Shown piece by piece: positions 1 to 5,983 of a stretch of DNA of 11,009 nt; the first letter of the stretch is position 1; each line of letters opens with the position of its first letter. The position numbers were made by a program, and so were the translations under genes. The DNA comes from Candidatus Bathyarchaeota archaeon (GTDB taxonomy: Archaea > Thermoproteota > Bathyarchaeia > EX4484-135 > B24-G1). Where the stretch lies: positions 1-11,009 of the forward strand of contig QMYG01000011.1 in NCBI GenBank assembly GCA_003662535.1, written 5' to 3'. The notes under the pieces are model-generated. The model had not been told where the DNA came from. It was given only the letters and a program-made list of their open reading frames with translations, and ran no database searches.

Positions 1-488
1 CCTATCTCGACGCCGCAGAAGAAGGCTCCTAGAGTTATGCCTAGCCAGCCTCCTAGAAAAGCTCCGATTATCTTGGCCCTCGGGGTATCCTTCAGCATCC
101 TAGTAGCTAGTAAATATAGGTAGTAGCCGACGAGGCAGTCTACCACGCCCATGTTCCATATGTTCGCTCCAAGAGCCGTAATTCCGCCATCACCGAAGAA
201 GATGCACTGGACGATAAGCACAATAGCCATCACTAGGGCGCCGCCTAAAGGCCCGAGGTAGATGGCTGCTAGGGCGCCACCGACTAGGTGTGCGCTAGTT
301 CCGCCGGGAATAGGCCAGTTTAGCATCTGAGCCGCAAAGATGGCTGCGGAGAGCGTTGCAAGGAGTGGGATATGCCTATCCTCGAGGATACGCCTAGCCC
401 TCCAAAGCGAAAGCCCCAGAAACACCGCTGAAAGGACGTAGAAGAGCAGAGCAACGTCGGGGTCTAGGTAGCCGTCCGGTATGTGCAC
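1..488 (-). CDS. cbiM: CbiM/NikM-type cobalt or nickel transporter, substrate-binding membrane component (partial, C-terminus outside window)
   Basis: This is the substrate-specific integral membrane subunit of an ECF-type Co/Ni importer, which works with CbiQ/CbiO-type partners not seen here. Translation from a GTG at 488 gives 162 open codons that run off the window edge. The N-terminus reads MHIPDGYL, the hallmark of the family, in which the second-residue His and the amino terminus help bind the metal. The conserved block NWPIPGGTSAHLVGG (residues 57-71, His67) and the stretch GANIWNMG (107-114) also fit. Several hydrophobic helices are visible. The GTG start is preceded by GGTG eight bases upstream and by a TATA box near 522-529, and a 30-bp palindrome lies directly behind that TATA box. 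The NikR-like form of this site favours nickel as substrate, which is inference. Whether CbiN/Q/O or NikMN-type fusions follow cannot be seen. Confidence 0.93.
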   Translation of the reverse strand, partial: MHIPDGYLDPDVALLFYVLSAVFLGLSLWRARRILEDRHIPLLATLSAAIFAAQMLNWPIPGGTSAHLVGGALAAIYLGPLGGALVMAIVLIVQCIFFGDGGITALGANIWNMGVVDCLVGYYLYLLATRMLKDTPRAKIIGAFLGGWLGITLGAFFCGVEI

Positions 489-520
489 CTCCAAATCACC
501 CAAAAAGAACTACAGGCAAC

Positions 521-530
521 CCTATATAAG
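521..530 (-). promoter_or_regulatory. TATA box of cbiM
   Basis: On the minus strand the sequence reads CTTATATAGG, a good archaeal TATA element. It lies about 33-42 bases before the GTG start at 488. A transcript start about 25 bases downstream gives a short leader carrying the GGTG ribosome binding site. The element overlaps the edge of the 529-558 palindrome. Confidence 0.65.
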
Positions 531-558
531 TATTACTTTTCTGCAGAAAAGTAATACT
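529..558. promoter_or_regulatory. Perfect 30-bp palindrome, NikR-like operator upstream of cbiM
   Basis: The half-site AGTATTACTTTTCTG is followed directly by its exact reverse complement, so all 15 base pairs match. Within it, GTATTA (530-535), a 16-base spacer and TAATAC (552-557) reproduce the spacing of the known E. coli NikR operator GTATGA-N16-TCATAC, with one base changed per half. The palindrome abuts the upstream side of the cbiM TATA box, where a bound protein could block TBP/TFB. NikR control of a nickel importer is the most economical reading but is inferred. The T-run of the tRNA-Val terminator begins 15 bases to the right, so the site is also close to that gene's 3' end. Confidence 0.7.
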
Positions 559-572
559 ATGACACTAAACCC

Positions 573-578
573 AAAAAA
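573..578 (-). terminator. Oligo-T terminator of tRNA-Val
   Basis: Six consecutive T residues on the minus strand start three bases after the encoded CCA end, as expected for U-tract-driven archaeal termination. Confidence 0.6.
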
Positions 579-580
579 TT

Positions 581-657
581 TGGTGGGCCGGGCCGGATTT
601 GAACCGGCGACCTTCGCCGCGTCAGGGCGACGTCCTAACCAGCTAGACGACCGGCCC
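581..657 (-). tRNA. tRNA-Val (anticodon GAC), CCA encoded
   Basis: The minus strand folds into a complete 77-nt cloverleaf. The acceptor stem GGGCCGG pairs with CCGGCCC. The D arm is GTCT/GGAC. The anticodon stem TCGCC/GGCGA encloses the loop CTGACGC, giving anticodon GAC, which reads GUC/GUU valine codons. The variable loop is AGGTC, and the T arm is GCCGG-TTCAAAT-CCGGC. The discriminator base is A and the CCA tail is genomically encoded. No intron is present. A TATA-like TTAATAC lies on the same strand at about 690-697, roughly 35-40 bases upstream. The gene is 48 bases downstream of the V4R gene stop and is probably transcribed on its own. Confidence 0.97.
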
Positions 658-688
658 GTTTTTCCTTGTAGTGTTTTTGTTTTGGTGC

Positions 689-697
689 GTATTAAGT
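689..697 (-). promoter_or_regulatory. TATA-like element of tRNA-Val
   Basis: ACTTAATAC on the minus strand lies 32-40 bases before the mature tRNA 5' end, just past the V4R gene stop. This would give a 5' leader of about 10 bases. Confidence 0.4.
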
Positions 698-705
698 TTG
701 TGGTT

Positions 706-1230
706 TTAGGGTGTGTAGGGTTGGGCGATTATTTCGCAGTGTGGGTCTCCTTTGGCTATGCATTTTGTTTCTTTTCCGACTATTCGTATTTTCTTTCCTG
801 TCGTGTCTGCTATGTATTGCAGGATTCCCGCTATTCCTCCTCTCCACATGTGGCAGACTGGTCTTCCTACGTTGCCCCACTCTTCTGCTATGGAGGCTTG
901 TATTGTTATTTTTGCGGTTAGTTTTTCTTGGTCATATTCTACGATTGTGAACTTTCCCCAGCCCCTGCGTGAAGCTATGTTCAGGTAAGTTTGGAGTATC
1001 TCCCTTCCAGATACGCCGAAGATTTTCGACTGCTTTTCTGCGAAGTAGTATCCGCTTGTGAAGCCGGCCTTGTAGGCCATTGTTGCGGCAGCCCTCTCCC
1101 CCGCCAGTTCCTCCATCGTTTTCTGGAGCTGGGCTATGAAGTATCTGGGTGCAAGTATTAGGGGCACATCGTCTAGGAGCAGTCTACCTTCCTCATCTAC
1201 ATGAAGCCTGCTGAAGATGTCCTCCCCCAA
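706..1230 (-). CDS. V4R (4-vinyl reductase-like) domain protein
   Basis: The predicted product is 174 residues. Its C-terminal half matches the V4R small-molecule-binding domain: the ending CIAKGDPHCEI (residues 157-167, with two Cys) is the family signature, and a further Cys-His pair sits in PVCHMWRGGIAG. The domain occurs as a ligand or metal sensor and in bacteriochlorophyll synthesis proteins; here the ligand is unknown and a sensory or accessory role is inferred. I chose TTG at 1230 because GGTG lies seven bases before it and a TATA box (1263-1270) sits about 35 bases upstream. Longer starts (ATG 1278, ATG 1380) would place the TATA box inside the gene and run into radB, so they are less likely but not excluded. 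The last 80 codons end almost only in A or C. The gene is divergent from radB. Confidence 0.82.
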   Translation of the reverse strand: MGEDIFSRLHVDEEGRLLLDDVPLILAPRYFIAQLQKTMEELAGERAAATMAYKAGFTSGYYFAEKQSKIFGVSGREILQTYLNIASRRGWGKFTIVEYDQEKLTAKITIQASIAEEWGNVGRPVCHMWRGGIAGILQYIADTTGKKIRIVGKETKCIAKGDPHCEIIAQPYTP

Positions 1231-1262
1231 ACTCGAACACCAACACGAATTACGGCCTGTCA

Positions 1263-1270
1263 GTATAAAT
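1263..1270. promoter_or_regulatory. Shared TATA box between the V4R gene and radB
   Basis: On the plus strand GTATAAAT precedes the radB ATG (1304) by about 34 bases. On the minus strand the same bases read ATTTATAC and precede the V4R TTG (1230) and its GGTG site. The distances suit transcription start near 1292 (plus) and 1240 (minus). A single element could therefore serve both directions. Confidence 0.5.
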
Positions 1271-1303
1271 TGCTTCATGCCACAAAGGGTTATTTTTCTC
1301 TCT

Positions 1304-2029
1304 ATGAACCGTCCTCTTTTGGGAAGGCTGTTGCGCAAACCCCCAGTAATACCGACTGATTGCGCTTCGCTGGACGACATGCTAGACGGGGGTCTACCTC
1401 TAGGCTGTATAACGCTGGTTTATGGCGAGGCTGAAACGGGAAAGACTACGCTGGCCACGCAGTGCTCCGTAAGCTGCGCCAGAATGGGCCTAAAAGCGCT
1501 CTATCTTAATTTTGAGGGCGGCTTTACCGTAGACCGCTTGGCGCAGATGGCGCCCTTCGACTGGGAGGACGTAGCCCCAAAGATACTCGTCTTTAGCGCC
1601 GAGGATTTTCAGGCTCAGGGCAGGCTGATAGACCGCCTAGAGAGCTTCGTGGACGAAGAGGTTGGGCTTATTTCGGTAGACGCCGTCAACGCCCTATACA
1701 GGGTTTCACTCAGCGAGGGTGCCGACGCCTTTGCGCTTAATCGTGAACTTAATAGGCAGATGGCAGTGTTGGCGAGGGTAGCTAAAGATTTTAATGTGGC
1801 TGTATTAATTACGAGTCAGGTTCACGAAGTTCCAACAGAGGACGGATACCGCATGGAACCCCTATCCACAAGAGTGCTTAAGTTCTGGGCGAGCATCATT
1901 CTCAAGATGGAAATGACGGGTAGACCCAGAGTGAGAAAAATCACGCTGGAGAAGCATCCGGAAATTCGTGGAAGGCGAACACGCTATCTGAAGCTCGAGG
2001 ACGAAGGCTTCAGGGACGTGAGACTATGA
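1304..2029 (+). CDS. radB: RadB-like RecA-superfamily ATPase
   Basis: The product is 241 residues, the size of archaeal RadB, with a RecA core and no N-terminal helix-hairpin-helix domain. Walker A is GEAETGKT (41-48) and Walker B is LISVD (122-126). The lead-in TDCASLDDMLDGGLPLG and the segment RELNRQMAVLARVAKDFNVAVLITSQV are typical of RadB/RadA proteins, and EKHPEIRGRR near the end resembles the RadB tail. RadB is a recombination mediator related to RadA that has weak ATPase activity. A single-domain KaiC-like ATPase is the main alternative. The start ATG at 1304 lies about 10 bases after the predicted transcript start, so the message is nearly leaderless; ATG codons at 1277 and 1217 are too close to or before the TATA box. 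The stop overlaps the carS start, which implies a two-gene operon. Confidence 0.82.
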   Translation: MNRPLLGRLLRKPPVIPTDCASLDDMLDGGLPLGCITLVYGEAETGKTTLATQCSVSCARMGLKALYLNFEGGFTVDRLAQMAPFDWEDVAPKILVFSAEDFQAQGRLIDRLESFVDEEVGLISVDAVNALYRVSLSEGADAFALNRELNRQMAVLARVAKDFNVAVLITSQVHEVPTEDGYRMEPLSTRVLKFWASIILKMEMTGRPRVRKITLEKHPEIRGRRTRYLKLEDEGFRDVRL

Positions 2030-2514
2030 ACCTAGAGCCCTTCATCTACGAGATATGGGACTCCGTCTACTACATACTGCCATCCTACGCCGCAAACGCC
2101 GCTCCAGTAATCTTCGGTGGAGGTAGACCCATAGACGCTGGCAGAATCTTCAGAGACGGCAGGCCCCTGCTTGGGCCGAGGAAAACCTACAAGGGCCTGG
2201 TTTCCGGGCTCCTAGCAGGGGAGCTTGTGGCTTTAGCGCAAAGGAGGCCAATAGAAGGGTTCCTCCTCTCACTCGGAGCCGTTCTCGGAGACCTAGTCGG
2301 CTCCTTCATCAAGCGTAGGCTGGGCTGGTCTCCGGGGGCACCGCTACCAATAATAGACCAGCTGGACTTCGTAGCCGGAGCTCTGCTCATGGCCTCCTTC
2401 GTAAGCACACCAACAACAAGGCAACTCATCTGGATACTCCTAGTTACCCCACCAATACACCTGCTCACAAACTTTATCGCTTATCTCCTGAAGCTGAAAA
2501 AGGAGCCTTGGTAG
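2026..2514 (+). CDS. carS: CDP-archaeol synthase (CDP-2,3-bis-(O-geranylgeranyl)-sn-glycerol synthase)
   Basis: CarS transfers CMP from CTP to 2,3-bis-geranylgeranylglyceryl phosphate, giving the activated intermediate for archaeal ether phospholipids in the membrane. The 162-residue length is usual for the family (formerly DUF46). Visible family motifs are PSYAANAAPVIFGGG (19-33), GRPLLGPRKTYKG (45-57), GDLVGSFIKRRLG (88-100) and DQLDFVAGAL (111-120); the Asp and Lys residues in these belong to the CDP-alcohol/CTP-binding site known from CdsA/CarS structures. Four to five hydrophobic helices are evident. The ATG shares the ATGA overlap with the radB stop, so translation is probably coupled, and no separate promoter is needed. 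It converges with the Ost3/6-like gene. Confidence 0.95.
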   Translation: MNLEPFIYEIWDSVYYILPSYAANAAPVIFGGGRPIDAGRIFRDGRPLLGPRKTYKGLVSGLLAGELVALAQRRPIEGFLLSLGAVLGDLVGSFIKRRLGWSPGAPLPIIDQLDFVAGALLMASFVSTPTTRQLIWILLVTPPIHLLTNFIAYLLKLKKEPW

Positions 2515-2532
2515 CAGGGCTCGGCTCCTGCT
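2513..2532. terminator. Bidirectional hairpin between convergent carS and the Ost3/6-like gene
   Basis: AGCAGG (2513-2518) pairs with CCTGCT (2527-2532), and after a one-base bulge (2526) GC (2519-2520) pairs with GC (2524-2525) around a TCG loop. The hairpin touches both stop codons. No strong T-run follows on either strand, so a termination or mRNA 3'-end role is only plausible. Confidence 0.4.
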
Positions 2533-2948
2533 TAGGCCATCTTCCTAGATATTATCATGTTGCAGCCCCAGACGGATATCGTTATAAGCAGTATGGCTAC
2601 GGCTAGCAGGATGAAGGCTTGTCTCGGTTTTCTCGAGTATTTTGTGCTTCTGTATGCGAGTAGCAGTCCGATGAAGCCTATGGTGTAGAGCACCATTGCG
2701 GCTAGGCTCTCGAAGAGGAACTGCTCGTATAGCGTTCTTGGGTAGTAGTATAGGATTCTCTGACTTTCTGTTGGTACGAGTGAGATGGGCTTTTCTAGAA
2801 TGTCGTAGATTCCGCCTCCGAACAGGAATATGACTGACGCCACCAGCAGTATGGTTATAAGCGGTCTCGGCGCCCTTAAGGACTTAATTTGTTCCCAAGT
2901 CTTTCCAAGTTTGTAGGGGATTGACGAGAGCCTTCTCTTGAGCCCCAT
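2532..2948 (-). CDS. Small three-helix membrane protein resembling the Ost3/Ost6 (TUSC3/MAGT1) membrane domain
   Basis: The product is 138 residues with three membrane helices (about 29-49, 81-100, 111-131) and a basic amino-terminal region. The order of elements parallels the last three helices of human TUSC3/MAGT1: a helix ending GGGIYDILEKP (human SGQMWNHIRGPP), a loop ending YEQFLFES (human QAQFVAET), a helix, a polar link STKYSRKPRQAF, and a final helix. The thioredoxin domain of Ost3/Ost6 is absent. I recall this comparison from memory of the families and could not align it, so the call is inference; otherwise it is a conserved archaeal membrane protein of unknown role. ATG 2948 is chosen because GGTG lies six bases before it; an in-frame TTG at 3002 would add 18 residues. 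It diverges from the zinc-ribbon gene. Confidence 0.6.
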   Translation of the reverse strand: MGLKRRLSSIPYKLGKTWEQIKSLRAPRPLITILLVASVIFLFGGGIYDILEKPISLVPTESQRILYYYPRTLYEQFLFESLAAMVLYTIGFIGLLLAYRSTKYSRKPRQAFILLAVAILLITISVWGCNMIISRKMA

Positions 2949-3003
2949 TAAATCCACCGAATAGTATTGGGGAGGCCAGAACTCATTTAACTTTTCCCCC
3001 AAC

Positions 3004-3015
3004 CTTTATGTAAAG
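3004..3015. promoter_or_regulatory. Quasi-symmetric TATA element between divergent genes
   Basis: CTTTATGTAAAG has arms CTTTA and TAAAG around a TG centre, so it reads TATA-like on both strands. It lies about 33 bases before the GGTG-ATG of the zinc-ribbon gene (3048) and about 56 bases before ATG 2948 on the other side, where a leader of about 36 bases would carry its GGTG site. Confidence 0.4.
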
Positions 3016-3047
3016 CCGTGTATCTCCTCTACCTTTGGTGTCTCGGG

Positions 3048-3239
3048 ATGCCGCAGAAGGTTATTTGCAGTAAATGCGGCTACATCCTCTATGAGGGTAT
3101 GGAGCTTAAAACCCCTGACGAGATTCTTCAGCAGTATGAGGAGAGGTGCCCGAAGTGCGGGAGGAAGCTCTCGATACGCCCAGTTAAGATTTTGATTGAC
3201 CGCTCGACGGAGCAGAAGGGAGTTTCTAAGAAAGGTTAA
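3048..3239 (+). CDS. Small two-CxxC zinc-ribbon protein, conserved archaeal type, function unknown
   Basis: The product is 63 residues. Two Cys pairs, CSKC (7-10) and CPKC (34-37), are separated by 23 residues that include YEGMELKTPDEILQQYEE, giving one treble-clef or ribbon zinc site. Proteins starting MPQKV-CxxCG with an ELKTPDEI-like linker are common in archaea, with no assigned role that I know; nucleic-acid or protein binding is the usual inference for such ribbons. ATG at 3048 is chosen because GGTG lies exactly seven bases upstream; an in-frame ATG at 3018 lies too close to the TATA element and would add ten unrelated residues. gcvT begins 31 bases after the stop, so the two may share a transcript, though a TTAAAAAG at 3236-3243 could give gcvT its own start. 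Confidence 0.85.
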   Translation: MPQKVICSKCGYILYEGMELKTPDEILQQYEERCPKCGRKLSIRPVKILIDRSTEQKGVSKKG

Positions 3240-3270
3240 AAAGGGGGCGGGGACGAAACAATAGAGCGCC

Positions 3271-4398
3271 ATGCAGCTCAGGAGAACACAATTATACGAG
3301 TTCCACAAGAAACACGCAAAACTGACGGCGTTCTCCGGCTTCGAGATGCCCCTGTGGTATAAGGGGATAATTGAGGAGCACATGGCTGTAAGAAATTCTG
3401 TGGGGATTTTTGACATAAGCCACATGGGAAGGGTGATAATTGAGGGGGAAGATGCAGAAAAGTTCCTAAACTACTTGACTTCCAACGATGTTTCTCGGCT
3501 AAAAACCCTTCAGGCACAATACACAACCATATTAAACGAGCACGGGGGCATAGTGGACGACACAATAATATGCAGGCTGGAAGAGGATAGATTCCTCCAA
3601 GTTCCCAATGCGGCAAATAGGGAGAAGGATGTGGACTGGTTTAATAGGCATTCTGGAGGTTTTCAGGTCTCTATAAGGGATGTGTCTGACGAGGTGGCGA
3701 TGCTGGCTGTTCAGGGCCCTAAGGCTGTAGACGTGCTAAATCAGGTCTCAAACGTAGACGTCTCTGGGGTGAGGAGGTTTTCAGGCGTCTGGCTGGAGAT
3801 AGCTGGGGCCCGTGTCCTAGCTACGAGGACGGGCTACACAGGCGAGGACGGCTTTGAACTCTACATCTGGGATGCAAGCCTCAGCGAGCCTAAGCCTGCA
3901 TACGATGTTTGGAACTCCCTTTTAGAGGCTGGGCGCAGATTCGGAATAGAACCCTGCGGCCTAGGCGCTAGAGACACACTCCGCCTCGAAGCTGGCATGT
4001 GCCTCTACGGAAACGACATAGACGACGACACTACACCCCTAGAGGCCAATCTGGGCTTCGTGGTGAAGTTGGATAAGGGGGAGTTTATCGGTAGAGAAGC
4101 CCTGCTGAGGCAGAAGGAGGAAGGCGTTAAGCGTCTACGTGTAGGCATAAAGCTTTTGGAGCGTGGCATACCACGCCCACACCACGAGGTCTGGAGCGAC
4201 GACAAAAAAATAGGCGTCGTTACAAGCGGGACTATGTCCCCGCTGCTGCGGTGTGGAATCGCCATGGCTTACGTAGACTCTTCATATGCTGAGTATGGAC
4301 GTAAAGTCTACGTCCAGATTAGAAAACGCAGAGTTCTTGGGGAAATCGTTAAATTCCCCTTCTACGACACCACGAAATACGGTTATAGGAGGGCGTAG
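3271..4398 (+). CDS. gcvT: Glycine cleavage system T protein (aminomethyltransferase)
   Basis: GcvT moves the methylene group from the aminomethyl-lipoyl arm of GcvH to tetrahydrofolate (or an archaeal pterin) and releases ammonia. The 375 residues match the normal length. Recognisable blocks are the start LRRTQLYEFHKKHAKLTAFSG, GIFDISHMGRV (45-55), GGIVDDTIICR (92-102) with the conserved Asp pair 96-97 that holds the catalytic Asp, the TGYTGEDGFELY strand region, and CGLGARDTLRLEAGMCLYG near residues 230-248, then the C-terminal barrel. The ATG has no clear ribosome binding site; a TATA-like TTAAAAAG about 28-35 bases upstream would make it close to leaderless. gcvH follows one base after the stop, so the pair is an operon. 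No gcvP is in the window. Confidence 0.97.
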   Translation: MQLRRTQLYEFHKKHAKLTAFSGFEMPLWYKGIIEEHMAVRNSVGIFDISHMGRVIIEGEDAEKFLNYLTSNDVSRLKTLQAQYTTILNEHGGIVDDTIICRLEEDRFLQVPNAANREKDVDWFNRHSGGFQVSIRDVSDEVAMLAVQGPKAVDVLNQVSNVDVSGVRRFSGVWLEIAGARVLATRTGYTGEDGFELYIWDASLSEPKPAYDVWNSLLEAGRRFGIEPCGLGARDTLRLEAGMCLYGNDIDDDTTPLEANLGFVVKLDKGEFIGREALLRQKEEGVKRLRVGIKLLERGIPRPHHEVWSDDKKIGVVTSGTMSPLLRCGIAMAYVDSSYAEYGRKVYVQIRKRRVLGEIVKFPFYDTTKYGYRRA

Positions 4399-4399
4399 A

Positions 4400-4804
4400 A
4401 TGTCCGAGGACTATGAGATTCCAGAGAACCTATACTACACTAAGGAGCACGAGTGGGCGAGAGTTGAGGATGATGTGGTCGTGATGGGCATAACAGACTA
4501 TGCGCAAACCCAACTACACGAAGTAGTCTACGTAGAACTGCCAGAGGTCGGCAGCGAGGTTGAACAAATGGAAGCAATAGGCACAGTTGAGTCTGTAAAG
4601 GCTGTCTCAGAGATTTACACGCCCGTCTCTGGACGCATAATAGAGGTGAACAGAACCCTAGAAGACAGGCCAGAACTGGTCAATGTAGACCCCTACGGAG
4701 AGGGCTGGATAGCGAAGATTCAGCCAACGAATCTGAAGGAGGAGCTAAAGTCCCTGATGACCGCAGCTGAATACGCCGATTATCTCCGAACCTTAGAGGA
4801 GTAG
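4400..4804 (+). CDS. gcvH: Glycine cleavage system H protein (lipoyl carrier)
   Basis: GcvH carries the aminomethyl group on a lipoyl-lysine between the P, T and L proteins. The product is 134 residues, as usual for the family. The start YYTKEHEWARVE and the block GITDYAQTQLHEVVYVELPEVG are standard. The lipoylation site is Lys67 in GTVESVKAVSEIYTPVSG. The C-terminus ends in a typical helical extension with LMTAAEYADYL. ATG 4400 is set by GGAGGG six bases upstream and by alignment of the family start; an upstream in-frame ATG (4286) would lie inside gcvT. The gene lies one base behind gcvT and is convergent with the COG3199 gene, with only nine bases between the stops. Confidence 0.97.
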   Translation: MSEDYEIPENLYYTKEHEWARVEDDVVVMGITDYAQTQLHEVVYVELPEVGSEVEQMEAIGTVESVKAVSEIYTPVSGRIIEVNRTLEDRPELVNVDPYGEGWIAKIQPTNLKEELKSLMTAAEYADYLRTLEE

Positions 4805-4813
4805 GCTTCACCC

Positions 4814-5935
4814 CTATTCGACCTGAACTATAACCTCCTCCCCGTAGTCCACAACGACCCTTAGGTAGCCCCTCAGCATCTCGTCTACCTCAGGGTCGCC
4901 AGTATCCACCCTAAGCCTCTTCAAACCGCTCATCTTACCCTTCGTGGCGACCACAAGTATGTTATCCCTACCAACCTTCCTAATCACCTTTGGGCTTATC
5001 TGCTGATTTCCACGACCAAAAATGAAGCCCTGACCCCCAATGGGCGTAACGATTATTTTTGCTTTCTTCCCCTCAATCTGCCTGAGAATCTCGGTCTCGT
5101 TTGCGTCTTTGACCAGCATCCTTCCGTCCTGAACGATGTCCACCCCCAGTAGTGTTTTCTCTAATCCCAGCTCCTCCGCTATCGGTCTCGTAGTTGTTCC
5201 TGGGCCAATTATGTATACGACGCCGTTTTCCATGTTTTCTACTATGTATCTTGCGATTGCACGCTTGTTGTCCTCCTCGTCCCCGACTACGGGGCTTGGG
5301 ATTTTCATTCCCTGAATTAGGCTCGGCTCGTAGGGTGTCATCACGTAGCCGTAAAGCTTTGCTGAGAGCCTGCCAGCCCTGTAGGCCTCTTCGTCCACGT
5401 CCATCACCTCACCCTCCTTCAGCGGAAGTTCACCCCAGAGGAAGCGCATGGCTATGCGTGCGGCTGCCTCAGGATTGACAGCAAAGATGGCACTATGCAT
5501 CTTCACGCCTGTAGGAACACCCAGAACGGGCACACGCATGCCCACAGCATCTAGCACATCCCTAGCCGTGCCATCCCCGCCACAGAAGACGAGCAGGTCT
5601 ACCTCCATATCCGCCATGCGCCTAGCAGCATCCTTCGTATCCTCAGGGGTTGTCTTAGCTTTTGCCTCTCCGACGACGATTGGCTCGAATCCGGATTCCT
5701 TTGCTTCTATCTCGCCCATGTTGCCTGCCGCCGCAACAAGCCTAATTCTTGTCTTAACGGGGCTTAATGCCTTCAAGAACTCCTTGGCTCTGACAGGGGC
5801 TACAGGCCTTGCTCCAAGCTTTATCGCCCTTTCAAGTATCTCTGGCCCGTCAGTCCCCTTCAGTCCAACGGCTCCGCCCATACCCGCAATAGGATTAACT
5901 ATGAAGCCCAAGGTCGGCTTCGCATCTCCACCCAT
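4814..5935 (-). CDS. COG3199-type ATP-NAD kinase-like protein
   Basis: The product is 373 residues of the NAD-kinase/diacylglycerol-kinase fold, in the COG3199 (AcoX-like) branch. The N-terminal GFIVNPIAGMGGAVGLKGTDG is diagnostic of this branch, and CGGDGTARDV (about 118-127) holds the GGDGT nucleotide-binding motif shared with NAD kinase. The C-terminal half contains VVYIIGPGTTTRPIAEELG and ITPIGGQGFIFGRGNQQ, typical of the same family. Archaeal members are usually annotated as predicted polyphosphate/ATP-NAD kinase; the true substrate is unsettled. ATG 5935 is preferred: GGTG lies eight bases before it and a TATA-like CAGTTTTATG (5951-5960) lies about 20 bases before it. ATG 5953 would overlap that element. 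The DUF364 gene ends 48 bases upstream, so co-transcription is possible. Confidence 0.85.
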   Translation of the reverse strand: MGGDAKPTLGFIVNPIAGMGGAVGLKGTDGPEILERAIKLGARPVAPVRAKEFLKALSPVKTRIRLVAAAGNMGEIEAKESGFEPIVVGEAKAKTTPEDTKDAARRMADMEVDLLVFCGGDGTARDVLDAVGMRVPVLGVPTGVKMHSAIFAVNPEAAARIAMRFLWGELPLKEGEVMDVDEEAYRAGRLSAKLYGYVMTPYEPSLIQGMKIPSPVVGDEEDNKRAIARYIVENMENGVVYIIGPGTTTRPIAEELGLEKTLLGVDIVQDGRMLVKDANETEILRQIEGKKAKIIVTPIGGQGFIFGRGNQQISPKVIRKVGRDNILVVATKGKMSGLKRLRVDTGDPEVDEMLRGYLRVVVDYGEEVIVQVE

Positions 5936-5950
5936 CACACACGCACCACA

Positions 5951-5960
5951 CATAAAACTG
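5951..5960 (-). promoter_or_regulatory. Possible TATA element of the COG3199 gene
   Basis: CAGTTTTATG on the minus strand lies in the 48-base gap after the DUF364 stop and would place a transcript start close to the GTG/ATG pair at 5938/5935. Confidence 0.35.
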
Positions 5961-5983
5961 TGGGTGCTAAGCCTACAAAACCT

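Noticed and set aside
481..921. 146-codon plus-strand reading frame crossing the palindrome and tRNA gene
   Set aside because: It runs antisense through a complete tRNA and the V4R gene, so it is a shadow.
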